NCBI RefSeq assembly: GCF_003610465.1
Contig: NZ_RAQI01000001.1
Span: 248,001-312,000 of the forward strand
DNA: 64,000 nt
Source: Xenorhabdus ehlersii
Lineage (GTDB): Bacteria; Pseudomonadota; Gammaproteobacteria; Enterobacterales; Enterobacteriaceae
Direction of reading: 5' to 3'
Shown one piece after another: positions 49,265 to 59,189 of this stretch. Under the pieces are notes generated by a model that saw only the letters and a program-made list of their open reading frames with translations, ran no database searches and was not told the origin of the DNA. How positions within the stretch are numbered: position 1 is the stretch's first letter; every line of letters starts with the position of its first letter. A program made the translations under genes and the position numbers.

Positions 49265-50761
49265 ATGATGAGTGAAGTTAATTTGCTGGAGTCCGTTACA
49301 ACTTTTTTGCAGCGCTCTCATGGTCATTATATTAATGGAGTCTCTGTTCTTGGTCAGGAAAATGAAGCTTTTTCTGTTATTAACCCTGCTTCTGGTGAAG
49401 TGATAGCTACGGTTAATCAAGGAGGAGAGCACGAAGTTAATCAGGCAATGCAGGCAGCATCAGATGCTTTTCACGGCGCATGGGCACAGATTTCTCCTAT
49501 GGAACGGGGGAATTGCCTGAATCGGTTGGCTGATCTATTACAAAAAAATAGTGAGGAGTTGGCACAACTGGAAAGTTTATGCTCTGGTAAACCGATTCAA
49601 TTATCCCGTATGTTGGATGTGGGAGCATCAGCCGATTATTTACGCTATTTTGCCGGATGGTCGACCAAAATCACGGGTGAAACACTGAATGTTTCATTGC
49701 CATCGCTTAAAGGGGAAAAATATTCCGCGTTCACGCGCCGTGAGCCTATCGGTGTCGTAGTTGGCATTATTCCGTGGAATTTTTCCATCATGATTGCGAT
49801 CTGGAAATTGGGGGCGGCATTGGCCTGTGGTTGTACGATTGTGCTTAAACCCAGTGAATATACCCCCTTAACCATACTTCGTGTGGCGGAACTGGCAAAA
49901 GAAGCGGGAATTCCAGATGGTGTGATCAATATTGTCAATGGTTCAGGTGCTCACGTGGGTACTTCTCTCATTAATCATCCTCAATGTGCCAAAGTCACTT
50001 TTACAGGCTCTGTTCCAACAGGAATGAACGTGGGAAAATTGGCCTTGGAGCAGGGATTAAAGCGCACAACGCTGGAACTTGGCGGCAAAAACGCCGCGGC
50101 TTTTCTGTCTGATATGACAGTTGAAAAGATCGTTGATGGCATCCTGGAAGCGGGATATGTGTATCAAGGGCAAATTTGTGCAGCCGCAGAGCGCTTTTAT
50201 ATTCCATCCGTTCATATGGATGCGGTTTTGGTATTACTTTCTGAACGTTTATCTGCAATGAAAATTGGTTCCCCCCTTGATGAATCGACGGAAATGGGGC
50301 CTTTGGCAAATAAAGAACATTACGAAAAAATTCTGTCTATGTTTGAGACGGCGCGTCAGGAAGGCAATGAAATTGTCCACGGAGGCTATGCTTTGGAGGG
50401 GCCGGGATTTTTTGTCGCACCAACAGTGATTAAAGCCAATAGTGTTGAAGACACATTAATGAACGAGGAGACATTCGGGCCGATTGGCACTTTCCTCAGT
50501 TATGATGATGAGGAAGAGCTAATTACTATGATGAATGCAACGCCATTTGGTCTGTCAGCCAGCCTATGGACGAATGATATGAGCAAGGCGATGCGTATGA
50601 TCCCTGATATTAAAGCGGGAATACTGTGGATTAATATGCATACGTTCCTGGATCCTGCGGTTCCATTTGGTGGGATTAAATCTTCAGGGATTGGTCGTGA
50701 GTTTGGCAGTGCATTCATTGAGCATTATACGGAGCTGAAATCGGTCATGATGCGTTATTGA
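49265..50761 (+). CDS. NAD(P)-dependent aldehyde dehydrogenase (PuuC/gamma-aminobutyraldehyde type)
   Basis: 498-residue ALDH. The fold motifs IIPWNFSIMIAIWKLGAALA and VTFTGSVPTGMNV are present. Catalytic Glu is in TLELGGKNAAAF and catalytic Cys in YQGQICAAAERF. The end NMHTFLDPAVPFGGIKSSGI fits the aminoaldehyde dehydrogenase group. It would oxidise the aldehyde made by the preceding FAD enzyme, for example gamma-glutamyl-aminobutyraldehyde. Last gene of the operon. Confidence 0.93.
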   Translation: MMSEVNLLESVTTFLQRSHGHYINGVSVLGQENEAFSVINPASGEVIATVNQGGEHEVNQAMQAASDAFHGAWAQISPMERGNCLNRLADLLQKNSEELAQLESLCSGKPIQLSRMLDVGASADYLRYFAGWSTKITGETLNVSLPSLKGEKYSAFTRREPIGVVVGIIPWNFSIMIAIWKLGAALACGCTIVLKPSEYTPLTILRVAELAKEAGIPDGVINIVNGSGAHVGTSLINHPQCAKVTFTGSVPTGMNVGKLALEQGLKRTTLELGGKNAAAFLSDMTVEKIVDGILEAGYVYQGQICAAAERFYIPSVHMDAVLVLLSERLSAMKIGSPLDESTEMGPLANKEHYEKILSMFETARQEGNEIVHGGYALEGPGFFVAPTVIKANSVEDTLMNEETFGPIGTFLSYDDEEELITMMNATPFGLSASLWTNDMSKAMRMIPDIKAGILWINMHTFLDPAVPFGGIKSSGIGREFGSAFIEHYTELKSVMMRY

Positions 50762-50986
50762 TGGATGCGTTAAGTCACCAATGGAATAGGGAATTATATT
50801 GGTAGAGCGCTGTTTGGCCTTTGTCTGCTGAGGCGCTCATTTTTTTCTTCTTGCCTTGCAGAAAAAATCGTTGTCACAAGAATGTCGCCATAGGTTCAAA
50901 TAATTGTCATGTGACATATCTATTATCCGGGCAATTCAACATGATGATTTTTTTTATCCTATTCATCCGATTGCAAGGAAAATCCT

Positions 50987-52423
50987 ATGTCGCGTAATCA
51001 TGAAAAAAACCTGCTTGCTATGGTAGTTGCTGCATTGATGTCAGGGGTTACAGTGCCTGTATGGGCTGTCAGCGATTCAAATCACATTATGGCGCAACAG
51101 CGTGCAGCCCAAGGCAATATTACCGAATTTGGTGGTGCCCGCCGTCTTACCCAAGATCAAACTGAAGCGCTTAAGGCTGAATTAAGCAATAACAAAGCTA
51201 AAAATGTGATCCTGTTTATCGGTGATGGTATGGGGGATTCTGAAATAACCATTGCCCGTAATTATGCCGAAGGTGCAGGTGGATTCTTTAAAGGGATAGA
51301 TGCCTTGCCATTCACGGGGCAATATACACACTACTCATTAGACAAGAAGACGAAGAAACCTAACTATGTTACAGATTCAGCGGCTTCTGCCACGGCCTGG
51401 GCAACAGGAGTAAAAACTTATAATGGGGCGTTGGGAATCGATGTCTTTGGCAACCCTCATCAATCTCTTTTGGAGCTGGCTAAAAAGAACGGTAAGGCAA
51501 CGGGAAATATCACCACGGCCGAAATTCAGGATGCAACACCAGCGGCTTTATACGCCCATATTACGCATCGTAACTGCTACGGCCCTAAAGAAACTTCAAA
51601 GTATTGCGCCACAGATGCCCTGGAAAATGGAGGTAAAGGCTCTATTACTGAACAATTGCTGACCGCACGTGCGGATGTCACCTTGGGAGGTGGTGCAAAA
51701 TCGTTTACCCAGCAATCGAGATCCGGCGCCAATAAAGGGAAGACATTGCAACAACAGGCATTGGAGCAGGGATACCAATGGGTAACGGATGCGAAGTCTT
51801 TGGCAGCCGTCAAAGACGCCAATCAACAACAACCCTTGTTGGGTTTATTCCATGATGGAAATATGGATGTCGCCTGGGAAGGGCCAAAAGCAGTTTACCA
51901 CGGTAATATCAATGAAAAGCCAGTGAAATGTGCAGTGAATGCTAAATTAGATCCTAACGCACCTACATTGGAGCAAATGACAGAAAAGGCGATTGATTTA
52001 CTGAAAAAGAATAAAAATGGCTTTTTCCTGCAAGTGGAAAGCGCTTCGATTGATAAACAGGATCATAATGCCAACCCTTGTGCACAAATTGGTGAAACAG
52101 TAGCTTTGGATAAGGCCGTACAAGCTGGCCTTAAGTTTGCCAAAGAACATGGTGATACTCTGGTGATTGTGACTGCCGATCATGCGCATGCTAGCCAAAT
52201 CATTGAGCCTGATGTCAAATCCCCTGGCTTGACTCGATCGCTGATTACAAAAGATGGCGCAGTCATGACCGTAAACTATGGTAATTCGGAAGGAGATAGA
52301 CAGGAACATACCGGTACACAGCTACGTGTTGCCGCTTATGGAGCACATGCTGCCAATGTTGTCGGTTTGACTGATCAGACCGATCTGTTCTTTACCATAC
52401 GTGACGCAATGGCGTTAAAATAA
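50987..52423 (+). CDS. phoA: PhoA, periplasmic alkaline phosphatase
   Basis: 478 residues with a signal peptide ([20 protein letters not shown]). The nucleophile Ser is in [20 protein letters not shown]; metal ligands are in [31 protein letters not shown] and [10 protein letters not shown]. It frees phosphate from monoesters under phosphate starvation. A single good half-site TTGTCAT lies near 50904, about 80 bases upstream, but a full pho box is not clear. Confidence 0.97.
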   Translation: MSRNHEKNLLAMVVAALMSGVTVPVWAVSDSNHIMAQQRAAQGNITEFGGARRLTQDQTEALKAELSNNKAKNVILFIGDGMGDSEITIARNYAEGAGGFFKGIDALPFTGQYTHYSLDKKTKKPNYVTDSAASATAWATGVKTYNGALGIDVFGNPHQSLLELAKKNGKATGNITTAEIQDATPAALYAHITHRNCYGPKETSKYCATDALENGGKGSITEQLLTARADVTLGGGAKSFTQQSRSGANKGKTLQQQALEQGYQWVTDAKSLAAVKDANQQQPLLGLFHDGNMDVAWEGPKAVYHGNINEKPVKCAVNAKLDPNAPTLEQMTEKAIDLLKKNKNGFFLQVESASIDKQDHNANPCAQIGETVALDKAVQAGLKFAKEHGDTLVIVTADHAHASQIIEPDVKSPGLTRSLITKDGAVMTVNYGNSEGDRQEHTGTQLRVAAYGAHAANVVGLTDQTDLFFTIRDAMALK

Positions 52424-52486
52424 TCATATCTTGCTTATAATCCCTGTCATTTACTTTCAACTTGTGATTAATTCGCTACCATATAT

Positions 52487-52505
52487 GGTATTGAGAATCA
52501 TTATT
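52487..52505 (+). promoter_or_regulatory. Fur box
   Basis: GGTATTGAGAATCATTATT matches the 19-bp Fur consensus at 15 positions. It stands before a truncated small ORF, so an iron-regulated gene was once here. Confidence 0.65.
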
Positions 52506-52584
52506 GTTATAGTGGGTGGCTACTATGTTTAGCGAAAAGTGGAATTTAAAGCTGTTTTTTTGCCAAAGCATGATGGGATAAGGT

Positions 52585-52701
52585 ATGACGGGATTCTGGG
52601 GATTACTGTTATTCAGCTTGATCGCATCGGTAGTGGTTGTGTCAGTGCTGGAAATAGTCTGTGCAGGTGTAGTGGTCAAGGAATTCCGGACACATTTTTA
52701 G
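52585..52701 (+). pseudogene. Truncated small membrane ORF under the Fur box
   Basis: The frame starts MTGFWGLLLFSLIASVVVVS, with AAGG upstream, a clear transmembrane N-terminus. From about 52668 the codons read into an IS3-type inverted repeat, so the native protein is cut after about 28 residues. An 18-codon ORF (MFSEKWNLKLFF) lies between it and the Fur box. Probably the start of an iron-regulated membrane protein; family not recognised. Confidence 0.4.
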
Positions 52702-52805
52702 CCTCTTCCCTCTGTTTTTCATATTCAGCCGGTGAAATTCCTCCATTAAGACTATGTGGGTGGGTGATTGTAATAACCTCCCAAATATTGAGTGATATCC
52801 CGTAT
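52668..52805 (-). mobile_element. IS3-family remnant (OrfB tail and terminal repeat)
   Basis: The minus-strand frame gives [20 protein letters not shown] with NVSGIP, a typical IS3-group OrfB C-terminus. The end TGTAGTGGTCAAGGAATTCC at 52668 looks like the terminal inverted repeat. It is joined directly to an ISAs1 fragment. Confidence 0.65.
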
Positions 52806-53000
52806 AGCATCATGGATATCACGATATTTTCCACTGCATTTTCTCGATAAATCTGACCATCATCCTCGTGAAAAGTCGCATCTAATACCCAATGGAGATT
52901 ATTCTCAATACGCCAATAGTTGCGTACTGCCTGTGCGAAGTTTTCTTCTGTCAATGTGGCTGAGCTAATGTAATAGCGATACCTGTGCCAGTGGCAAACT
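52806..53000 (-). pseudogene. ISAs1-family transposase fragment
   Basis: Minus-strand frame: [40 protein letters not shown], then [20 protein letters not shown]. This is the conserved C-terminal block of ISAs1 (DDE) transposases. Both ends are missing; it has been fused to an IS3 tail on one side and to paaX remnants on the other. Confidence 0.75.
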
Positions 53001-53024
53001 TACAGATACCCGTTCTTTCAGGCT

Positions 53025-53289
53025 CTATTCTGAACGTGGATAAGGGTAATCGGCACGAAAGTAGATAACTGAATCACTGGCATTGAGTTCATGCAAAAGC
53101 GTGGGAATATCACTTTGGGCACTGCTTGGCGCATTCTGTTAAGTTGGCCGAAACCAAGCCAGCTTAACTCTTTTTCAGGCGAAACACGGATGTCCGCAAG
53201 AAACGGTCATTGAACCCCATCGGTTTCAGCAGGAGACTCAGGCTGCTAAGCTTGATTTCACCTCCACGGTGGCTGAGGGTTTTCAATGC
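53025..53289 (-). pseudogene. paaX: paaX remnant (phenylacetate regulator)
   Basis: Two blocks in different frames match PaaX. ALKTLSHRGGEIKLSSLSLL with GFNDRFLRTSVFRLKK (53289-53164) corresponds to the N-terminal winged helix of E. coli PaaX (SLSHRGGEIWLGSL, ERFVRTALFRL). ELSWLGFGQLN and SDIPTLLHELNASDSVIYFR (to 53025) correspond to its middle part. An internal deletion plus frameshifts and loss of the 3' half make it dead. No paa catabolic genes remain in the window. Confidence 0.7.
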
Positions 53290-53376
53290 TTAATAAAAGA
53301 AATAATTCAATTGAAAGTGATTATAATTTGTGTTTATATTATCATTAATAGTATTAATCATTATGGATTTTTTTAA

Positions 53377-54395
53377 GTGTCAGACAATTTACTTACTGGA
53401 TTAGTACTTATTGCGGGATACCATGGTGTAAATTTAGATAGTCAGATGATAAAACAGAGGTTTTGTGATAAAAATGGCAACGTTGGCGTGACTCAGTGTT
53501 TGCTGGCTGCTAAAAAAAAAAGCTATCACAAGTTGCAGCACCTATTATTAGATTAGCCCAATTGTGGCAAGATTTTCAGCAAGTAAGTATATCAGTTGCT
53601 AGATTGGGTGATATATTAAATTCTCCAATAGAGCACTCAAAAAATAGCTTAACGTTATCGAATCTACAAGGAAAAATCACTTTTGATAAGGTTAATTTTC
53701 GTTATAGTCCTAATGGTAAATGGAATATTGATAATATTTCATTAAATATTAGACCTGGTGAAATCATTGGTATTGTTGGAGAATCAGGTTCAGGTAAAAG
53801 TACAATAACAAAATTACTTCAACGTTTTTATACTCCAGAAACGGGAAATATTACTATTGATGATTTAGATCTTTCTTTAGTTGATCCAATCTGGTTACGC
53901 CAAAATGTAGGTGTTGTTCAACAAGAAAACGTTTTACTAAATCGGACAATAAAAGAAAACGTATCACTAACAAAACCATCAGCATCTTTAGAACAAATTA
54001 TATTAGCATGCAAACAAGCTGGAGCGCATGATTTTATTATGCAATTATCAGAAGGATATAATACACAATTAGGAGAAAATGGTGTTGGATTATCGGGAGG
54101 CCAAAGACAAAGAATAGCCATCGCAAGAATATTACTAAATAACCCCAAAATACTTATTCTAGATGAAGCTACAAGTGCACTCGATTATGAGTCAGAAAAA
54201 ATTATTATGAATAATATGCCTCTCATATGCCAGAATAAGACTGTGATTATAATTGCACATAGATTATCTACAGTAAGAATAGCGAACCGGATAATAGTAA
54301 TGGATAAAGGCAGAGTCATTGAAGAGGGCACGCACGATAATTTAATGGCAATTGAAAATGGCGCTTATCGCAAAATGATTGAGTGTGTAAGATAA
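53377..54395 (+). pseudogene. HlyB-type type I secretion ABC transporter with internal deletion
   Basis: The N-terminal C39-like domain begins at GTG 53377 (SDNLLTGLVLIAGYHGVNLD, then [11 protein letters not shown]). Within ten A (53512-53521) the sequence jumps to the end of the membrane domain ([20 protein letters not shown]), and the nucleotide-binding domain follows: Walker [21 protein letters not shown], signature [15 protein letters not shown], Walker [16 protein letters not shown]-loop IAHRLSTVR. Some 350 residues including nearly all transmembrane helices are gone, and the two parts are out of frame. The transporter cannot work. hlyD starts at its stop codon. Confidence 0.88.
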
Positions 54396-55876
54396 TGAAT
54401 ATACTTACTAATATTCATATTCGGCTTAAAGGAGTAATATATTTTCTTCAGTATTATAAGTCGACTTTTTTTAAGGTTTAGCACATTCGCCATAAACTAT
54501 CCTCAACCAAATATATTAAAGATGAAAGAGCATTTTTGCCTGATTATTTACAATTAATAGAAAATCCACCTTCGCCGACAGTAAGGTGGACCTCTTGCTC
54601 TATTGTCATCTTTTCATTATTAATCATTATATGGTCATTTATAGGTAAAATTGATATTCATGTTATTTCACAAGGGAAGATCATAAGTAATGGTAGAAGT
54701 AAGATTATTCAGCCTTTAGAAACCGGAAGAATAAAGGCTATATACGTTAATGAAGGGCAAATAGTAAATAAAGGCGACAAATTAATTAATATAGAAGTTA
54801 TTGGCGCTGAAGAGATATATTTGCAAAATGAATCAGACTTAATTTCATCTTTTATTAACTATCAGATTGGTCATTCGGTAATAATAGCAATGTCTTCAAC
54901 TTCATTTAATTTTGAATGGTTAAATGAGTTACTTCACAATGGAAAAAAGTATATAAAATCTGATATGAAAACCACTTACATTAAACAAAATCATGAGGGA
55001 GAGAAAATAGCTCTATCGATATATCAGTCATGGATAAATAAAATAAGAAAATTAACAGAAAGGAAAAAACAAATAGAATCAGAGATGTTGGCTACAAAAG
55101 AAGAGATAAAGTCATTGTCTTTTTCTATTAGTTTGGAATCTAATAAATTAAATGACTACCAAAAATTGAATAGTAAAAATTATTTATCACATCATGAATT
55201 AATTAACCAGAAAGATAAAATATCAAAATTAAATCATCAATGTGAAATTACAAAAAGCAAATACAATGAGCTTTCTTATAAAAACAATGAGATAGATAAT
55301 GAAATGGAAATAAATACCCAAGAGGTATTAAGAAATGCTATTGAAATGAAAAGAAATGCCGATAATGAAATAAAGAAATTAATTATAGAAATGATAAAAA
55401 ACAAAAAAAGATATCAGACAACAACCTTAACTAGTCCTGTTGATGGTAGAGTACAACAACTATCAGTTAATACGATTAATGGCGTGGTTACGACCGCCAC
55501 ACCTTTAATGGTTATTGTACCGAATGATTCACCATATGAAATAGAAATAATGATAGAAAATAAAGATATTGGATTTATTAGAGAAAATCAATCTGTCATT
55601 GTAAAAATAGATTCATTTCCTTATACAAGATATGGTTATTTAACGGGTAAAATAAAAAGTATCAGTTATGATTCAGTAAAAGATGATGATAAGGGATATG
55701 TATTCCCTGCAATAGTAAATCTTGTAAATAATAAAATAATTATCAATGGTGAGTCTGTAAATTTAAAAGCTGGAATGACTGTAACTTCAGAAATAAAAAC
55801 AGGGGAAAGAAAGGTTATTGATTATGTAATTAGTCCATTACAAACAAAGATAGATGAAAGTTTTTGGGAAAGATAA
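54395..55876 (+). pseudogene. HlyD-type membrane fusion protein, in-frame amber codon
   Basis: Periplasmic adaptor of the same type I exporter. Translation would start at ATG 54395, overlapping the ABC gene stop (TAATG), but codon 29 is TAG (54479-54481), where HlyD relatives have Trp. Downstream the frame is intact for more than 460 codons: FLPDYLQLIENPPSPTVRW, one transmembrane helix, SQGKIISNGRSKIIQPLETG (lipoyl-like), a long coiled coil and TTLTSPVDGRVQQLSVNTIN. A restart at 54536 (CTG/ATG region) would lose only the cytosolic tail. One reversion would restore it. Confidence 0.85.
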
Positions 55877-55899
55877 GTTAATAATTCTAAAAAGAGGTA

Positions 55900-56365
55900 A
55901 TGATGAATAATTTTTTTAAATCATTAATAATACCATTGTCAGTGTTAATGGGGGGATGTTCCCATAATAATGGGATGCCAAAAATGAATGATGGGGATTT
56001 ATTAAAAGAAGCTAATGATCTTTATTGGAATAAAAAGGAATACAACAAAGCTTTCGACTATTACTTATATTTGTCTAACAAAGATGATATGGTTGCCATG
56101 AATAATCTAGGTTTCATGTATGAACGAGGGGAAGGGGTAAGACAAGACTATCAAAAGGCTTTTGAATATTATAGTAAAGCAGCAAAAAAAAGATCATTCT
56201 AGTGCTATAAGTAATTTGGCTGGGTTATATTTGAATGGACTAGGAGTAAAAAAAGATAAAGAAAAGGCCATTAATTTGCTAGAAAAGGCTGCAAAACTAG
56301 GAAATAAACAAGCAGCTGACGATTTATATTGGTTAACACACCCAGAATCAAAAGAAAATTATTAA
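55900..56365 (+). pseudogene. Sel1-repeat lipoprotein, frameshifted at an A8 tract
   Basis: Lipoprotein signal SLIIPLSVLMGGCSHNN with Cys at the lipobox, then Sel1-like repeats: NKAFDYYLYLSNKDDMVAMN, NLGFMYERGEGVRQDYQKAF, and after the shift NLAGLYLNGLGVKKDKEKAI. Eight A at 56184-56191 put the second half out of frame (first part stops at 56202, second runs to 56365); seven A would restore about 150 residues. It lies between the exporter genes and the presumed substrate gene. Sel1 proteins often act as immunity or adaptor proteins, so it may protect against the neighbour; this is inference. Confidence 0.8.
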
Positions 56366-56383
56366 TATCTAAGGAAATATATT

Positions 56384-57580
56384 ATGGAGAATATACTCAA
56401 AATACCAAATGAACATGGAGCCTATACTTTTCAACATGAAGTCACTGTGCATGTTGCTAAACCTGGAACTAAAATTAAAAATTCTAATGGTTCATATGAT
56501 ACTTCAAAAACGGGTCATGTTTGGCTTAGCATTGAAATGCCTGGCTCTACGAGGACTTTTAAAACTGATGCTGGGTGGTCAACAGGTGACTCAATGAAAG
56601 TTGGCGGTTATGATAATGTTAACCTAAATGATAGTGAAATGTATGATAAAAGTACAGTAAAAAGTGTCACCATTAATATGGCTTACTCAAACGTAGAAAA
56701 ATTGGCAGAATTTGTTAATAAAGCTCCATTAGGATTAATAAAGGGTTTTTCCAGTAATTATAATCTTTTAACTAATAATTGTATTCACTTTGTAAGATTC
56801 GCTCTTAATTATGTGGATTCTAATGCAGGTAATAAAGTACTTCCATACTTCACACCAAATCAAAATTATGGAAGTCTAGAGTCAATGATAAATAATAATA
56901 TTAATCTTCCTTCTCCATTAGTTATCGATTTAAATAATGATGGAGTTAAAACCATTGCAGAAGGAAGTGTATTTTTTGATCTTGATAATAATAACTCTAA
57001 AGAATCAGTTGGATGGATAGATAAAAATGATGGCTTCATCGTGTATGATAAAAATAATGATGGGAAAATTGATTCAGGTGCTTTTCTTTTTGGAAATCAT
57101 ACTGAAATTAATGGATTAAGTAATTTTAAAAATGGCTTTCATGCTTTATCACAATTAGATTCAAATAACGATTTGATTATATCAAAGGATGATAATGATT
57201 GGAATAACTTAAAGGTTTGGCAAGATAAAAATACTAATGGAATTGTGGATAATGATGAATTAAATACATTATCTGATATTGGAATTAAAGAGATTGATTT
57301 GAATTACAAAGGAAAACCTTTTATAGATGATAATAAAAACTTACATAAGGATATTTCACAAGTAACTTGGGATTATGGAGATAAAACTGATATCGTAGAT
57401 GTTTGGTTTTTAACTCATCCTAAAGTTACGAAAGAAAATTCTAATCCAGTTATTCAGCAGGAAATTCATAAAATTGTTAATTCAATGGTTGAGTTTAATG
57501 GGGAAATATCAAGTTTTTCTGAAAATCAAATTTTATCTAGACAAAACACAATGTCTGAAATATTAACTATTCCTAACTAA
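56384..57580 (+). CDS. Putative type I secretion substrate: LRAT/NlpC-like domain plus EF-hand-like calcium domain
   Basis: 398-residue acidic protein without a signal peptide; GGAAATATATT precedes the ATG. Residues about 20-150 look like a permuted papain-fold (LRAT/NlpC-P60-like) domain, with candidate His in KTGHVWLSIEMPG and Cys in LLTNNCIHFVRFALNYV, reminiscent of the NCEHF box. Residues about 185-345 follow the secreted calcium-binding pattern: PLVIDLNNDGVKTIAE, VFFDLDNNNSKESVGWIDKN, FIVYDKNNDGKIDSGAFLFG, LKVWQDKNTNGIVDNDEL. Such domains occur in large type I-exported proteins. The neighbours are a HlyB/HlyD pair and a Sel1 lipoprotein. It may be a short toxin or peptidase-like effector. 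It is the only intact gene of the locus. Confidence 0.65.
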   Translation: MENILKIPNEHGAYTFQHEVTVHVAKPGTKIKNSNGSYDTSKTGHVWLSIEMPGSTRTFKTDAGWSTGDSMKVGGYDNVNLNDSEMYDKSTVKSVTINMAYSNVEKLAEFVNKAPLGLIKGFSSNYNLLTNNCIHFVRFALNYVDSNAGNKVLPYFTPNQNYGSLESMINNNINLPSPLVIDLNNDGVKTIAEGSVFFDLDNNNSKESVGWIDKNDGFIVYDKNNDGKIDSGAFLFGNHTEINGLSNFKNGFHALSQLDSNNDLIISKDDNDWNNLKVWQDKNTNGIVDNDELNTLSDIGIKEIDLNYKGKPFIDDNKNLHKDISQVTWDYGDKTDIVDVWFLTHPKVTKENSNPVIQQEIHKIVNSMVEFNGEISSFSENQILSRQNTMSEILTIPN

Positions 57581-57631
57581 TTTCTTTAATTAACATTCTC
57601 GCTTTATGGGTTATATTGCGGGAATGTTTTT

Positions 57632-57757
57632 AGTTTGTGTCCCTTAATTATATAATTTCCGGCAACAGAGTCGAATACAGACTAATTTCACCATGGACAG
57701 GTAGTTTCGCGCTGTCTTTTCGTAACGTGTTACGATACTCTGTAGTGATGTGATGGA
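57632..57757 (-). mobile_element. IS5/IS427 end fragment
   Basis: TTTGTGTCCCTTAATTA followed by antisense codons for RYEKTARNYLSMVKLVCIRL, almost the same as the C-terminus of the complete IS5-like element at 990-1907. Homology stops near 57757, where the IS110-type element begins, so the older IS was cut by the newer one. Confidence 0.8.
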
Positions 57758-57826
57758 CGTCCCCTTTTTCAGCAGCAAATAGTGCCATCTTTTTTTCCGA
57801 TGCACTGAATTTCGGGAGAACATCTC

Positions 57827-58861
57827 ATGAATGCGATTAAAGTCATTGGCATTGACCTCGCCAAAAACGTTTTTCAAGTCTGTGTCTGGATGGAGGACGG
57901 TTCTGTCGCCTCGAACCGAAAAATTTCACGGCAAAAATTGCTTGATACTGTGCGCACTTTTTCGCCAGGAACCCTCATTGCTATGGAGGCCTGTGCAACT
58001 TCTCACTATTGGGGCAGAACCCTTCAGGCGATGGGATTTATCATCAGGCTTGTGCCGACCCAGCATGTTAAAGCTTTCAGCCATCATCAAAAAAATGATG
58101 CCAATGATGCACTGGCTATCTGCGAAACGGCCTGCCGACCCGGTATCCATTTTGTTCCGGTCAAGACGGTGGAACAGCAAGATATCAAGGCACTGCGCAG
58201 TGCCCGACAACTCATGGTGGAACAACGTACCGCACTCGCCAACCAGATTCGGGCTTTCCTCGCTGAGGAGGGGGTGATCGTTCCTGCTGGTATTCAGAAA
58301 CTGCAACAGTACCTGCCTGAGATTCTAGAAGAGGAGAGCCATGAGCTGTCCTCTGTACTACGACGTTTGCTTCATACTTTGGGGGAAGACCTACGGAATC
58401 TGAACATTCGCATTCATGAAATGGATAATGAAATAGCGGCACTTTCTCGTCAGCAAAGTGGTTATCACCATCTGCTCACGATCCCCGGCGTCGGTCCTCT
58501 TATTGCAGCCGCCTTCGTGAGTGAAGTCAGTGCGCCCCAATTTGCCAATGGCCGGCAACTTTCTGCCTGGTGTGGCCTGGTTCCCCGACAACACAGTTCA
58601 GGTGGAAAAAACCGGCTGTCTTCCCTGAGCAAAAATGGAAACCGTCATCTCCGAACGTTAATTATCCACGGTGCTCGTGCCGTGATGCGCTGTGTCCAAA
58701 ATCGTGATGATTGTCTGGGAGAATGGTTGAGAAAACTGATTGCCCGATGTGGGTTTATGAAAGCCACGATCGCTTTAGCCAACAAACTGACCCGGATTAT
58801 CTGGCGTGTTCTGCGGGATGAAGTGGATTTTAATATGCAAAAAGCTTTTACTATTAATTAA
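57827..58861 (+). CDS. IS110-family transposase (second element)
   Basis: 344-residue DEDD recombinase, clearly different from the one at 18682. RuvC-like domain: VIGIDLAKNVFQVCVW, IAMEACATSHYWGR, KNDANDALAICETA. Transposase-20 domain: LLTIPGVGPLIAAAFVSEVS, RQHSSGGKNRLSSLSKNGNR with the Ser, ending ANKLTRIIWRVLRDEV. GGGAGAAC precedes the ATG. It interrupts an IS5-like fragment and is followed by non-coding DNA that shares motifs with the first IS110 element. Confidence 0.93.
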   Translation: MNAIKVIGIDLAKNVFQVCVWMEDGSVASNRKISRQKLLDTVRTFSPGTLIAMEACATSHYWGRTLQAMGFIIRLVPTQHVKAFSHHQKNDANDALAICETACRPGIHFVPVKTVEQQDIKALRSARQLMVEQRTALANQIRAFLAEEGVIVPAGIQKLQQYLPEILEEESHELSSVLRRLLHTLGEDLRNLNIRIHEMDNEIAALSRQQSGYHHLLTIPGVGPLIAAAFVSEVSAPQFANGRQLSAWCGLVPRQHSSGGKNRLSSLSKNGNRHLRTLIIHGARAVMRCVQNRDDCLGEWLRKLIARCGFMKATIALANKLTRIIWRVLRDEVDFNMQKAFTIN

Positions 58862-59110
58862 TTGAGCAACAAAAATAGACGCATTATCGAGTTTGCAAAC
58901 ACTGATGAGAAAACGGCTACCGTCCCTGTAATAGCCTGTTCTTATACAAGGTAGTGATATACCGATGTGTGAGAAGGAAGCAGGGTGCGGATGACATCAT
59001 GGCGCGGATAATTTTTCCATTATGACGCCGGATATATGGTCGCAAACCGTATAACTTAGTGCTTGCACAACTGGGGCGTCCATATATGGTATAAGAACCC
59101 TTGACACTTT
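58862..59110 (+). ncRNA. Candidate bridge-RNA region of the second IS110 element
   Basis: Downstream non-coding part with TCATGGCGCGGATA (about 58998) and GACGCCGGATATA (about 59023), matching the downstream region of the other IS110-type element. The segment is GC-richer than its surroundings and rich in short complementary blocks. RNA ends not resolvable by eye. Confidence 0.45.
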
Positions 59111-59189
59111 ATAATCCTGCTAAGTTTGTGTACAAGGCCTATAAAACAAAAGTGAAGTTAAATATTTTCGTAAAAATTCGATCTCCGGA

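Noticed and set aside
58212..58594. Minus-strand frames opposite the second IS110 transposase
   Set aside because: Shadows of a clear DEDD transposase.
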